A stretch of 64,000 bases of DNA from Tenacibaculum lutimaris (lineage in GTDB: Bacteria; Bacteroidota; Bacteroidia; Flavobacteriales; Flavobacteriaceae), in contig NZ_RAQM01000008.1 of NCBI RefSeq assembly GCF_003610735.1, positions 310,001 through 374,000 of the forward strand, read 5' to 3'. Position numbers and translations under genes: made by a program. Position 1 is the stretch's first letter; every line of letters begins with the position of its first letter. Shown here piece after piece: positions 26,785 through 35,457 of the stretch. A model generated the notes under the pieces. The model made no database searches. It was given only the letters and a program-made list of their open reading frames with translations, and was not told the DNA's origin.

Positions 26785-29727
26785 ATGAAAAAAATACTAT
26801 TCTTACTCTTATCCTTGTGTATTAGTAGTTCTTTTGCACAAGAGTACTTTCCTACCAATACTGGTGTAAAGTCTTCCAAAAACAATGTATATGCATTTAC
26901 CAATGCTACCATTTATGTTACCCCTAATCAAACAATAAAAAAGGGAACATTACTTGTTAAAGACGGAAAAGTTGTTTCTGTAGGTAAATCAGTTTCTATT
27001 CCTACCGAGGCGCAAACTATCGATCTTGAAGGGAAATCTATTTACCCTTCTTTTGTAGATGTTTATGCTACTTTTGGTATTGAAAAGCCCAAAAGACAAG
27101 GTGGTCGCGGACAAAGGCCTCAATATGATGCCGCTAGAAAAGGATATTATTGGAACGATCATATTCGTCCTGATATAAATCCAACTTCTGAATTCAAGTT
27201 TGATGATAAAAAAGCTAAAGAATTATTAGCGGCTGGTTTTGGTGCTGTTAATACGCACTTAGAAGATGGAATTATGCAAGGAAACGGAATGTTAGTTGCC
27301 TTAAATCCTAATAACACTGATGCATATCGAATTTTAGATAAAAAGTCTGGAAACTACTTATCATTTTCTAAAAGTGTAAAATCACGTCAAAGTTACCCTA
27401 CTTCTCGTATGGGAGCCATGGCTTTATTACGCCAAACTTATTTAGATGCTGATTGGTATGCTAACGGAAATGCTAAAAACACTGATTTAGCTTTAGAAGC
27501 TTTAAACAATAACAAAAACTTACCTCAAATTTTTAATGCAGGTGGTTATTTAGATAACTTAAGAGCTGATAAAATTGGTGACGAATTTGGTATTCAATAC
27601 ACCATCTTAGGTGGTGGAAATGAGTACGAAAGAATTAACGATATAAAAGCTACAAATGCTACTTATATCCTTCCTATCAATTTCAGAAAAGCTTATGATG
27701 TATCTAATCCGTTTTTAACGGATAAAATTGCGTTGAGTGATATGCGTGCATGGAATCAAGAGCCTTCAAATCCTGCTGTATTTGCTAATAATAAAATTCC
27801 TTTTGCCTTAACTACACATGATTTAAAAAATGTAAAAGATTTTAGCACCAACCTACAAAAAGCTATTGCTCGCGGATTGGATAAAACTACCGCTTTAGAA
27901 GCTTTAACAACAATTCCTGCAACTATTTTAAAAAACAATAAAATAGGTAACTTAAAAGCGGGTAGTTATGCTAACTTTTTAATTACTTCTGGAGATATTT
28001 TTGATTCAAAAACAACCTTATTTGAAAATTGGGTTCAAGGAGCTAAGAATGTTATCAATCCGATGGATATTAAAGATATTACTGGAAACTACACCTTAAA
28101 TGTTAATGGTTCAACATATACCATGGCTATTACAGGTTCAGGAGCAAAACAAGCTGCAGAAATTAAAAAAGGCGAAGAAAAAATCAATTCAAACTTTTCA
28201 TTTGCTAATGATTGGGTAAACATTACTTTAAGAGAAGGTGATAACTTTACACGTTTAACAGGTCAATTAGACAACAAGCAAATTAAAGGTACCGCTATAG
28301 ATAATAACGGAAACGAAAGTAAATGGGCAGCTACGTATACATCTAAAATAGATGAGAAAAAGAAAGACAAGAAAAAAGATGATAAAACACCTGAAGTTTT
28401 TGGTGTTTCTTTTCCAAATATAGGCTATGGTAATGCTGCTAAACCTCAAAAAGAAACTATTTTAATTAAAAATGCTACTGTTTGGACTTCTGAAAACAAC
28501 GAAGTATTGAACAATACTGATGTGCTAATTAAAGACGGAAAAATATCAAAAATAGGATCAAATTTATCTAGTAGAGGTGCAAAAGTAATTGACGGAACAG
28601 GCAAGTACCTTACCGCTGGTATTATTGACGAGCACTCACATATTGCTGCTTCAGCAATTAACGAATCTGGTCATAACTCTTCTGCTGAAGTAACTATTGA
28701 AGATGTTATTAACCCTAACGATATTAATATTTACAGAAACATTGCTGGTGGTGTTACCTCTATTCAAATTTTACATGGTTCTGCTAACCCTATTGGTGGG
28801 CGCTCTGCTATCATTAAACTAAAATGGGGAGAAAACGCTGACGGATTATTATACAACAATACACCTAAGTTTATCAAGTTTGCTTTAGGTGAAAACGTAA
28901 AACAATCTAACTGGGGAGATTCAAACACCATTCGTTTCCCACAAACTCGTATGGGAGTTGAGCAAGTTTACATTGACTACTTCCAAAGAGCAAAAGAATA
29001 CGATGTAAAAAAGAAAAGCGGACAACCATATCGTAAAGATATTGAGTTAGAAACCTTAGCAGAAATCATCAATAAAGAACGCTTTATTTCATGCCACTCT
29101 TACGTACAATCTGAAATTAATATGTTGATGAAAGTGGCAGAGCAGTTCAACTTTAACATCAACACGTTCACTCATATTTTAGAAGGATATAAACTTGCTG
29201 ATAAAATGAAAGAACACGGAGTTGGTGGTTCTACTTTCTCTGACTGGTGGGCATACAAATATGAAGTAAACGATGCTATTCCTTACAACGCGGCAATTAT
29301 GCACAACCAAGGAGTTACTGTTGCCATTAATTCAGATGATGCTGAAATGTCTCGTAGATTAAACCAAGAAGCAGCTAAATTGATAAAATATGGTGGAATG
29401 AGCGAGCAAGAAGCCTGGGCTACAGTAACTATCAATCCGGCGAAACTATTACACTTAAACGATCGTACAGGAAGTATTAAAGTAGGTAAAGATGCCGATG
29501 TAGTTTTATGGAGTGGTAACCCTTTATCTGTTTACTCAAAAGCAGAGAAAACAATTATTGATGGAGCAATGTACTTCGATATTGAAAAAGATTTAGAAAA
29601 GCGTAAAGCTATCAAAGCAGAACGTGCTAAATTGATCAATATGATGTTACAAGAGAAGTTAAAAGGTGGTAAAACACAAGCACCTAAGAAAAAAACTCAA
29701 AAATTATTTCACTGTGATACAGAGTAA
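26785..29727 (+). CDS. Large secreted amidohydrolase-family protein (two domains)
   Basis: 980 residues with signal peptide MKKILFLLLSLCISSSFAQ. Residues 40-410 resemble an amidohydrolase domain, but the metal motif after the first strand is replaced (YPSFVDVYATFG). A middle domain (about 430-535) of beta type ends in a Lys-rich linker. Residues 555-960 form a second amidohydrolase domain with an intact His617-x-His619 (DEHSHIA), later ISCHSYV, FTHILEG, and INSDDAEM. Only the C-terminal half is likely to be catalytic. Substrate unknown; family members hydrolyse cyclic amides or dipeptides. Confidence 0.85.
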   Translation: MKKILFLLLSLCISSSFAQEYFPTNTGVKSSKNNVYAFTNATIYVTPNQTIKKGTLLVKDGKVVSVGKSVSIPTEAQTIDLEGKSIYPSFVDVYATFGIEKPKRQGGRGQRPQYDAARKGYYWNDHIRPDINPTSEFKFDDKKAKELLAAGFGAVNTHLEDGIMQGNGMLVALNPNNTDAYRILDKKSGNYLSFSKSVKSRQSYPTSRMGAMALLRQTYLDADWYANGNAKNTDLALEALNNNKNLPQIFNAGGYLDNLRADKIGDEFGIQYTILGGGNEYERINDIKATNATYILPINFRKAYDVSNPFLTDKIALSDMRAWNQEPSNPAVFANNKIPFALTTHDLKNVKDFSTNLQKAIARGLDKTTALEALTTIPATILKNNKIGNLKAGSYANFLITSGDIFDSKTTLFENWVQGAKNVINPMDIKDITGNYTLNVNGSTYTMAITGSGAKQAAEIKKGEEKINSNFSFANDWVNITLREGDNFTRLTGQLDNKQIKGTAIDNNGNESKWAATYTSKIDEKKKDKKKDDKTPEVFGVSFPNIGYGNAAKPQKETILIKNATVWTSENNEVLNNTDVLIKDGKISKIGSNLSSRGAKVIDGTGKYLTAGIIDEHSHIAASAINESGHNSSAEVTIEDVINPNDINIYRNIAGGVTSIQILHGSANPIGGRSAIIKLKWGENADGLLYNNTPKFIKFALGENVKQSNWGDSNTIRFPQTRMGVEQVYIDYFQRAKEYDVKKKSGQPYRKDIELETLAEIINKERFISCHSYVQSEINMLMKVAEQFNFNINTFTHILEGYKLADKMKEHGVGGSTFSDWWAYKYEVNDAIPYNAAIMHNQGVTVAINSDDAEMSRRLNQEAAKLIKYGGMSEQEAWATVTINPAKLLHLNDRTGSIKVGKDADVVLWSGNPLSVYSKAEKTIIDGAMYFDIEKDLEKRKAIKAERAKLINMMLQEKLKGGKTQAPKKKTQKLFHCDTE

Positions 29728-29746
29728 GAACTTAAAAATACAAAAC

Positions 29747-31045
29747 ATGAAAATTAAATTAATATATAGTTTGGTATGTTTCTTATTCTTAGGAAACATG
29801 CTAGCCCAACAAACACCAGCACCAAAACAAACTCAAGATTATTCTATTGAAGGTGCTACGGCACATTTAGGTAACGGAGAAGTGATTGAAAACTCTTTAA
29901 TTATGTTCTCTAAAGGAAAAATTGAATTTGTAGGAAGCGCTAAAATGAAAATTGCCCGCATGGGTACTGTTATAAACGCTAGAGGAAAACATGTATATCC
30001 AGGATTTATTGCAGCAAACACCTCTTTAGGTCTAGCAGAAATTGACGCTGTTCGTGCTACAAGAGATGTTGACGAAGTTGGTACTATGTTACCTCACATT
30101 CGTAGCATTATAGCCTACAACACCGAAAGTAAGGTGGTGGAAACTATGCGTCCTAACGGAGTACTAATGGCACAGGTAGCTCCTCGTGGTGGAGTTATCT
30201 CTGGTACCTCTTCTGTTGTTCAATTAGATGCTTGGAATTGGGAAGATGCTTCTATCAAAACTGATGACGGAATTCATATGAACTGGCCTAATGCTTTTAG
30301 CCGTGGTCGTTGGTGGATGGGAGAAGATCCTGGTTTAAAACCAAATAAAGACTATCAAAAAAGCATTGAAGAGTTTAAAGACTTTTTTGCCAACGCAAAA
30401 AGTTATTTAGCTAGTAATAAGTCGACTAAAAACTTACCTTATGAGTCTTTACAAGGTGTTTTAAACGGTTCTCAAAAAATGTTTGTACACGTATCGGGTA
30501 AAAAAGGAATTACCGATGCAGTAAACACTTGTAAAGAACTAGGGATTAAAAACATCGTTATTGTACGCGGACAAGAAGCTGAAAAAGTAGCCGATTTATT
30601 AAACGCTAACAACATTCCTGTTATTTTAGAACGCGCTCACCGTTTGCCTAATGGTGAAGATACTGATTATGACAGACCTTATCGTGCAGCCAAATTATTA
30701 GCTGATGCAGGTATTTTAGTTGGTTTAGGTATGGAAGGAGAAATGGAACGTATGAGTACGCGTAACCTTCCTTTTTATGCAGGTACTTATGCTGCTTACG
30801 GGTTAGATAAAGAAAAAGCAGTGCAGTTAATTACAGGTAATAATGCCAAAATTTTAGGTATTGATGACAAAGTAGGTACTTTAGAAGTTGGTAAAGATGC
30901 TACCCTATTTATTTCTGAAGGAGATGCCTTAGATATGCGTACAAATATTTTAAACGAAGCTTTTATTCAAGGTAGAAAAATCAGTTTAGAATCGCACCAA
31001 ACCAAATTATGGAAACGTTATTCTGATAAATATAAAAATCAATAG
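29747..31045 (+). CDS. Amidohydrolase-like protein, probably catalytically degenerate
   Basis: 432 residues from the ATG at 29747, which gives a signal peptide (LIYSLVCFLFLGNMLAQ). An upstream ATG at 29666 overlaps the previous gene and is rejected. The N-terminal HxH motif is absent: YPGFIAANTSLGLAE occupies its place. Later parts (LLADAGILVGLGMEGE, LITGNNAKILGIDDKVGTLEVGKDATLF) are normal for the family. It begins 19 bases after the large amidohydrolase, so the two may form a complex in which this one is structural. Confidence 0.8.
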   Translation: MKIKLIYSLVCFLFLGNMLAQQTPAPKQTQDYSIEGATAHLGNGEVIENSLIMFSKGKIEFVGSAKMKIARMGTVINARGKHVYPGFIAANTSLGLAEIDAVRATRDVDEVGTMLPHIRSIIAYNTESKVVETMRPNGVLMAQVAPRGGVISGTSSVVQLDAWNWEDASIKTDDGIHMNWPNAFSRGRWWMGEDPGLKPNKDYQKSIEEFKDFFANAKSYLASNKSTKNLPYESLQGVLNGSQKMFVHVSGKKGITDAVNTCKELGIKNIVIVRGQEAEKVADLLNANNIPVILERAHRLPNGEDTDYDRPYRAAKLLADAGILVGLGMEGEMERMSTRNLPFYAGTYAAYGLDKEKAVQLITGNNAKILGIDDKVGTLEVGKDATLFISEGDALDMRTNILNEAFIQGRKISLESHQTKLWKRYSDKYKNQ

Positions 31046-31250
31046 AACGTCATTCTAAACTAAGAGATAACCACGTCATTAACATTCCTCGCTATGACAA
31101 CAATCTTAACGTCATTCCGAGGAAGTTTGACGAAGGAATCTAGATAACAATTCATTTAGTCATTTCGAGCAATAGCTAGAAACCGCAAGGTTCAGTGAAG
31201 CTAAATCTCATTCAAGTTTCTCCTTCCATTTCACTTATGTTCGAAATGAC
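31046..31250. repeat. Dispersed foldback repeats after the amidohydrolase pair
   Basis: The 366-base gap before the next gene holds copies of a short flavobacterial intergenic repeat (CGTCATTCCGAGGAAG and relatives near 31110). It also holds a foldback element whose ends GTCATTTCGA (31159-31168) and TCGAAATGAC (31241-31250) are exact reverse complements. Related elements occur at 47728, 58360 and 62690. No coding potential is seen. Confidence 0.7.
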
Positions 31251-31263
31251 ATAGAAATATTTT

Positions 31264-31291
31264 AAAAAGCTCGGTTATCCGAGCTTTTTTT
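31264..31291 (+). terminator. Intrinsic terminator downstream of the amidohydrolase operon
   Basis: AAAAAGCTCGG and CCGAGCTTTTT form an 11-bp stem around TTAT, followed by further Ts. Confidence 0.9.
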
Positions 31292-31379
31292 ATCGTAGAA
31301 CGATAGCCAAATATTTAATTTCTTGCTACTTGACTTTAAATCGTTTCTTTTCTACACTCATGTATTTATCTCTAGGTAA

Positions 31380-31406
31380 TTGATTAAGTCTATATTCGTA
31401 CTTTTG
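31380..31406 (+). promoter_or_regulatory. Promoter of the TrmH-like gene
   Basis: TTG at 31380-31382 and TACTTTTG at 31399-31406 fit the Bacteroidota -33/-7 pattern with a 16-base spacer. The start codon at 31412 follows so closely that the mRNA may be leaderless or nearly so. Confidence 0.55.
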
Positions 31407-31411
31407 CAAAG

Positions 31412-32209
31412 ATGAAACAGATTAGCAGTACACAAAACGCCTATATAAAAGAGCTTTTAAAGCTTCAAGAAAAAGCTAGAGAACGTAAGAAGAAAGGACT
31501 TTTTTTAGTAGAAGGGCAACGCGAAATTTCGTTAGTGCTCAAAGGTGGATATGAAATTGACATTGTACTCTTTGTAGCTGAACTTTTCTCAGAAGAAAAA
31601 CTGACCGAAATAAAAAATCAAGCTGCTAATTGCATCGAAATTACGAAAGAAGTATATCAAAAACTTGCCTATCGCGATACTACCGAGGGTATTATTGCAG
31701 TGGTAAAAACTAAAAATTTCGATTTAGAAGGTATTGAATTCAACTCCACTACTCCACTAGTTTTGGTTATGGAAGGTATTGAAAAGCCAGGAAACATTGG
31801 TGCTATGTTACGTACTGCTGATGCTGCGAATGTAGATGCTGTTTTTATTGCCAACCCTAAAACGGATTTATTCAACCCTAATATTATACGTTCTAGTGTA
31901 GGTTGTGTATTTACCAATCAGATAGCTACAGGTACTTCTGAAGACATTATAGCATTCTTACAAGAACACAACATTCATATTTACAGTGCTACCCTACAAA
32001 ACTCAAACGAGTACCATAAAAACGACTATACTAAGGCTACTGCTTTGGTAGTAGGTACCGAAGCTACAGGGCTAACGCAAGTTTGGCGAGACCAAGCTAC
32101 TCAGAATATCAATATTCCTATGCAAGGAGAAATAGATTCTATGAATGTATCGGTTGCTGCAGCTATCTTAACTTTTGAGGCGAAACGACAACGTAATTTT
32201 ATACAGTAA
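31412..32209 (+). CDS. TrmH/SpoU family RNA 2'-O-methyltransferase
   Basis: 265 residues. The N-terminal substrate-binding domain (KARERKKKGLFLVEGQREI) is followed by the SPOUT knot motifs: MEGIEKPGNIGAMLRTADA (motif 1), VVGTEATGL (motif 2) and IPMQGEIDSMNVSVAAAILTFE (motif 3). The target base in rRNA or tRNA cannot be predicted. It is the last ordinary gene before the accessory array; its transcript ends at the terminator at 32242-32268. Confidence 0.93.
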   Translation: MKQISSTQNAYIKELLKLQEKARERKKKGLFLVEGQREISLVLKGGYEIDIVLFVAELFSEEKLTEIKNQAANCIEITKEVYQKLAYRDTTEGIIAVVKTKNFDLEGIEFNSTTPLVLVMEGIEKPGNIGAMLRTADAANVDAVFIANPKTDLFNPNIIRSSVGCVFTNQIATGTSEDIIAFLQEHNIHIYSATLQNSNEYHKNDYTKATALVVGTEATGLTQVWRDQATQNINIPMQGEIDSMNVSVAAAILTFEAKRQRNFIQ

Positions 32210-32238
32210 ACTTACTTATCAATACTGAAAAACATTAT

Positions 32239-32389
32239 TTTAACCGTACATTTTTGTGCGGTTTTTTATTTTGTTTTATCTTGGCTAACGCTAATAAAAA
32301 AGAACTAAAAATTGCTAAAAACTCCCGTTTATCACCTTGAATACTCCGGATAAAAGTAGTTTTTGTTCTCTTATAACGAGTTGTAAGCC
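32239..32389 (+). repeat. Repeat family A, copy 1: attC-like palindromic site
   Basis: About 145 bases that recur at 42105 with roughly four differences by my alignment. It opens with a terminator (AACCGTACA/TGTGCGGTT, 32242-32263, then T run) and continues with GGCTAACGC. It folds through arms such as AGAAC (32301-32305) against GTTCT (32365-32369) and CGTTTATC against GATAAA. It ends CGAGTTG. The last bases with the cassette start (GTTGTAAGCC, 32380-32389) are the exact reverse complement of GGCTTACAAC on the other side of the next gene. Confidence 0.75.
32242..32268 (+). terminator. Intrinsic terminator after the TrmH-like gene
   Basis: AACCGTACA pairs with TGTGCGGTT (one G-U pair) around TTTT and runs into TTTTATTTTG. 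It is part of repeat A, so it also appears at 42108-42131. Confidence 0.85.
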
Positions 32390-32405
32390 ATTTGAACAAA
32401 AAAAT

Positions 32406-33032
32406 ATGAAAAAAATAATTACATTAACATTTCTGTTTTTTTTAGCTATTAACAGCTATTCACAATCGGACAAAGAATTGGTTTTAAAATCATTTGAGAA
32501 TTATAAAAGTGCAATCCTCACCGATAAAGGAAAATTAGCTGTTGATTTTGTTGATAGTCGGACTATGAATTACTATTCCACTATTTTGGATAAAGTTAAA
32601 ACGGCTGATTCATTAGAAGTAGACTCAATGGGAATAATTGACAAACTCACCGTATTGACTATGCGACATAGAGTAGACAAAAAGGATTTACTGAATTTTA
32701 ATGGTAAAGATTTATTTGTTTACGCAATTGACAATGGAATGGTTGGAAAAAATAGTGTTGTAAATGCTGAATTGGGAGATGTCGTTACAAATGGTGATTT
32801 TTCAAAAGCAGAATTTGTTGTTAATGGACAAAGAACACCTTTTTTCTTTCACTTTTATCGTGAGGACAAAGTATGGCGAATTGATATAACTCATTTATTT
32901 TCACTTGGAACAATGGGTTTTAAAAAAATGATTGAGAATAGCGGAGAAAATGAAAACGATTTTATAACAAACATTCTGGAGGTTTTAACAGGAAAGAAAC
33001 CGACAGAAAATATTTGGAAACCGATAATATAA
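32406..33032 (+). CDS. Secreted protein of unknown function, possibly NTF2-like
   Basis: 208 residues from the ATG at 32406, which starts a signal peptide (KIITLTFLFFLAINSYSQ). The frame is open from 32337, but those codons lie in repeat A and do not encode a sensible N-terminus. The mature part begins SDKELVLKSFENYKSAI, and a later GQRTPFFFHFYREDKVWRIDITHLF resembles the end of an NTF2/SnoaL-like fold. I do not recognise a specific family. It lies between an A site and a B site, the first gene of the putative cassette array. Confidence 0.7.
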   Translation: MKKIITLTFLFFLAINSYSQSDKELVLKSFENYKSAILTDKGKLAVDFVDSRTMNYYSTILDKVKTADSLEVDSMGIIDKLTVLTMRHRVDKKDLLNFNGKDLFVYAIDNGMVGKNSVVNAELGDVVTNGDFSKAEFVVNGQRTPFFFHFYREDKVWRIDITHLFSLGTMGFKKMIENSGENENDFITNILEVLTGKKPTENIWKPII

Positions 33033-33036
33033 AAAC

Positions 33037-33173
33037 GGCTTACAACAATGGCTATAAGTAATTGCTTGTTCTCGCCTACTTCTGAAAATCCGCGAGGATT
33101 TTCAGTTTGGTGTGTACTTGCAAAGTTAATCGCTAAACCACGCAACTACTCATAGCCGAGACCGTTAGCAAAC
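33037..33173 (+). repeat. Repeat family B, copy 1: attC-like palindromic site
   Basis: Outer arms GGCTATAAGTAATTGC (33050-33065) and GCAACTACTCATAGCC (33142-33157) pair with two mismatches. An inner perfect hairpin GAAAATCC-GCGA-GGATTTTC is at 33084-33103. The element begins with GGCTTACAAC (complement of the preceding cassette start) and ends in GTTAGCAAAC (33164-33173), which is complementary to GTTTGCTAAC beyond the next gene. A nearly identical copy is at 43181 (about six differences over 117 bases). Confidence 0.8.
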
Positions 33174-33188
33174 ATAAAAGACAAGATC

Positions 33189-34091
33189 ATGAATCAAACA
33201 TTTTTTTTGACAATACTCATATTTACTTCACAAGTAATACAAGCTCAAAACAATGAAACTTTGAGCGAAAAACTTTGGAAACAAGTACAAGATTGTTATT
33301 CAATGTTTGAGGACTTGGATGAAGATGGAAAAGTCGATTATGATGAAATTATTGATGATTCTAAAAATGGATATTTAAAAGTTTCTGGAAGTTGGCCAAC
33401 TTGTGGTTGTAATTGTGAAAATACAATTGGAGCATATAAAACAAATTCAAATGATTATATTTTCCTTAAAAAATACCAATGGGGATGTTCTTGGCAAAAG
33501 GGATTATATCTAAGTGACAGTGCATCTGTTATATTTCCATTTGATTTTGGAGCAGATGGTTTTTTTCAAACAAAGATTGAAAACTTAAGCCATAATGCAT
33601 ATTTCTATCTGGATTTTAAAATTCCAAGAAAAGGAACAGAAACAAAAGTATTCATAAAACCTATTCCTCTAGGAATTAAAGTAGAGAACGAAAAATATAT
33701 TGTATTTGGATATGCCGAAAAAAACAAATTCACATATAGTCATAAAATGTTTCAGATATGGAGAATTGCTTCTAAAACAAAGGGGAGCAACTGTATAGAA
33801 AATTTGCTAAACAATAACTTAAATGAAATTTCAGAAGCAGATAAGAAAATTATTGATGAAGCAATTGGAACAGGTGATAGTAAATTTGAAAATATAAAAG
33901 AATTGATTATTTGTTTTCAAGAATTAAAACATATTTATGAAGTTTATACTCAAATTCATTATGATTGGCTGATTTTAGGTTGGAATCGAGATAAGGGAGC
34001 ATTTTATATTAAAGAAAAAGGGAAAAGAATGAAAATTGATTCATTTAAAGATTTTCTTAAAAATACTGAAATGTGGAGACCTATTTGTTAA
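33189..34091 (+). CDS. Secreted protein with one EF-hand-like loop, function unknown
   Basis: 300 residues with signal peptide (FLTILIFTSQVIQAQ). Residues 42-53, DLDEDGKVDYDE, fit a canonical EF-hand loop (acidic at 1, 3, 5, Gly at 6, Glu at 12). A Cys cluster (WPTCGCNCENTIG and QWGCSW) follows. The rest has no motif I recognise. It is flanked by GTTAGCAAAC (33164) and its exact reverse complement GTTTGCTAAC (34099), as expected of a single mobile cassette. Confidence 0.7.
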   Translation: MNQTFFLTILIFTSQVIQAQNNETLSEKLWKQVQDCYSMFEDLDEDGKVDYDEIIDDSKNGYLKVSGSWPTCGCNCENTIGAYKTNSNDYIFLKKYQWGCSWQKGLYLSDSASVIFPFDFGADGFFQTKIENLSHNAYFYLDFKIPRKGTETKVFIKPIPLGIKVENEKYIVFGYAEKNKFTYSHKMFQIWRIASKTKGSNCIENLLNNNLNEISEADKKIIDEAIGTGDSKFENIKELIICFQELKHIYEVYTQIHYDWLILGWNRDKGAFYIKEKGKRMKIDSFKDFLKNTEMWRPIC

Positions 34092-34098
34092 TAATTAC

Positions 34099-34139
34099 GT
34101 TTGCTAACTTAAACTGTATATACTCAACGTTGGGATGCA
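34099..34139 (+). repeat. Short attC-like junction between two accessory genes
   Basis: GTTTGCTAAC (34099-34108) is the exact reverse complement of the sequence at the other end of the preceding gene. GTTGGGATGCA (34129-34139) begins the next one. Only 20 bases lie between, so either this site has lost its palindromic body or it is a minimal type. TGCACCACAAC at 34738 complements the second core at 9 of 11 positions. Confidence 0.6.
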
Positions 34140-34145
34140 TTTAAA

Positions 34146-34655
34146 ATGATGATTAAGAAATACACATCGACACTTTTGAATGGAATATACATTCTGACGA
34201 TTATACTTTTTGTCTTTGATTGGTTGACTTCATTTGAAATCAAAAATCAGGCAATAAAGTCGTTTTCATATTTTGGTGTTATGGTATTGACTCCTCTAAC
34301 TTTGGTTTGGAATCTATGGGCTTTTAAATCAAAAAAATGGAAACTAATCGGCTCGACAATTCCGACATTGACCTTAATTGGAATTTTAATAATTGGCCCT
34401 TTAAAAATTGTATTTTCTACGTCAGCTTGGAAAACTCAAAAGGTAATTTATCAAAACGGACATTTAAACTTTAAGAAAGTTGAATTTCAAACGCAAGATA
34501 TCGGTGCCTTAGGGTACAATAAGAGAACTGTAGAAGTAATTTATTTGACTGACCTGTTTATGTTAGTTAATCCAGTAGAAAAGGACATTGACGATAGAGT
34601 TGAATGGATAAAAGTCGACAAAGAAGTAAATGAACTCAGATTGAAATTTCCTTAA
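34146..34655 (+). CDS. Membrane protein of unknown function
   Basis: 169 residues with three hydrophobic segments (about 10-27, 38-58, 66-88). They are followed by a soluble C-terminal domain (TQKVIYQNGHLNFKKVEFQTQDIGALGYNKRTVEVIYLTDLFMLVNPVEKDI). No family recognised. It follows the short junction at 34099-34139 and is followed by a 234-base gap. Confidence 0.65.
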   Translation: MMIKKYTSTLLNGIYILTIILFVFDWLTSFEIKNQAIKSFSYFGVMVLTPLTLVWNLWAFKSKKWKLIGSTIPTLTLIGILIIGPLKIVFSTSAWKTQKVIYQNGHLNFKKVEFQTQDIGALGYNKRTVEVIYLTDLFMLVNPVEKDIDDRVEWIKVDKEVNELRLKFP

Positions 34656-34703
34656 AATTAATTGAATATCAAGAAGCCTTCATGTAACACGGAAATACTT
34701 AAA

Positions 34704-34870
34704 AGGATTTTCAAAAAAAGAAAAAAAAGAAAAAAAATGCACCACAACAATGCCTCCTATGAAAAGTACTAGTCCAGTTTTTCAAAGTTACTATTTCATT
34801 TTTTTAATTATCTCATAATTAATAATTCAATTTCTAAACTATATTTTATTTAGTTAATCCGTTATATCAC
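34704..34870 (+). repeat. Degenerate B-like site in the gap before the next gene
   Basis: An A-rich tract (34711-34737) leads into TGCACCACAACAATGCC (34738-34754), which aligns with the family B opening TTACAACAATGGC. About 112 bases later comes CCGTTATATCAC (34859-34870), resembling the B ending ACCGTTAGC. The interior no longer folds clearly. The spacing matches family B (117 bases between the same landmarks), so I read it as an eroded copy. Confidence 0.35.
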
Positions 34871-34889
34871 AGTGTAAATCTGTAACTAT

Positions 34890-35387
34890 ATGAATTCAAA
34901 ACAAGAAATAGTTAGTTTAATTCATGATGAATTTGGTAAAGAAGAATTTTTAGTATCAAAGGCTAACTATAATTTAATCGAAGTAGAACCTAACTTATGG
35001 GAGTTTACTATTTATTTTGAGACTATGAAATCATTGACTAGAGTTCCTGAACTAGAAGAAGCTATATTAGATCCTAAACCGCATTTTGAAGCTACTGCAC
35101 TTTTAGATAACTCTTCTTTAAACCTTTGCAAAGGAAAAATAATTGAACAAACTGAGTCTTGGGATGAAAACCGAGAAGAAAATCTTTCTAACGTTTATTA
35201 CTTTGAACATACAAGTCTAGAAAAATTAAGGGTTGAGATATTAGAATCTGATACAAAATTTATTAAAGTACTAATTTCAGGCAGAACCTTAATTAATGGG
35301 TCAAACCATAACAACCCAGACACAACAATTAAAACAACACCAATCACTTTTAAAAAAGACATAACTTTAGAAAGAAGTGTTATGTAA
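34890..35387 (+). CDS. Cytosolic protein of unknown function
   Basis: 165 residues without signal peptide or membrane segment. It opens MNSKQEIVSLIHDEFGKEEFLV and contains alternating beta strands (NLWEFTIYFETMKSL, FEATALLDNSSLNLCKGKI, KFIKVLISGRTLING). No motif known to me. The preceding spacer is the degenerate site at 34738-34870. Confidence 0.65.
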   Translation: MNSKQEIVSLIHDEFGKEEFLVSKANYNLIEVEPNLWEFTIYFETMKSLTRVPELEEAILDPKPHFEATALLDNSSLNLCKGKIIEQTESWDENREENLSNVYYFEHTSLEKLRVEILESDTKFIKVLISGRTLINGSNHNNPDTTIKTTPITFKKDITLERSVM

Positions 35388-35457
35388 ATATATTACAACC
35401 AATACTTCACCAAACCATAATAATAAAGCGAAAAAGAATATTTAAAATCCATTTAAT

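Noticed and set aside
29666-29746. Upstream start for the second amidohydrolase
   Set aside because: It would overlap the first amidohydrolase by 62 bases and put a basic extension before a good signal peptide; the ATG at 29747 is better.
32337-32405. Upstream start for the first accessory gene
   Set aside because: Those codons lie inside repeat A, which is non-coding in its other copy; the ATG at 32406 opens a normal signal peptide.
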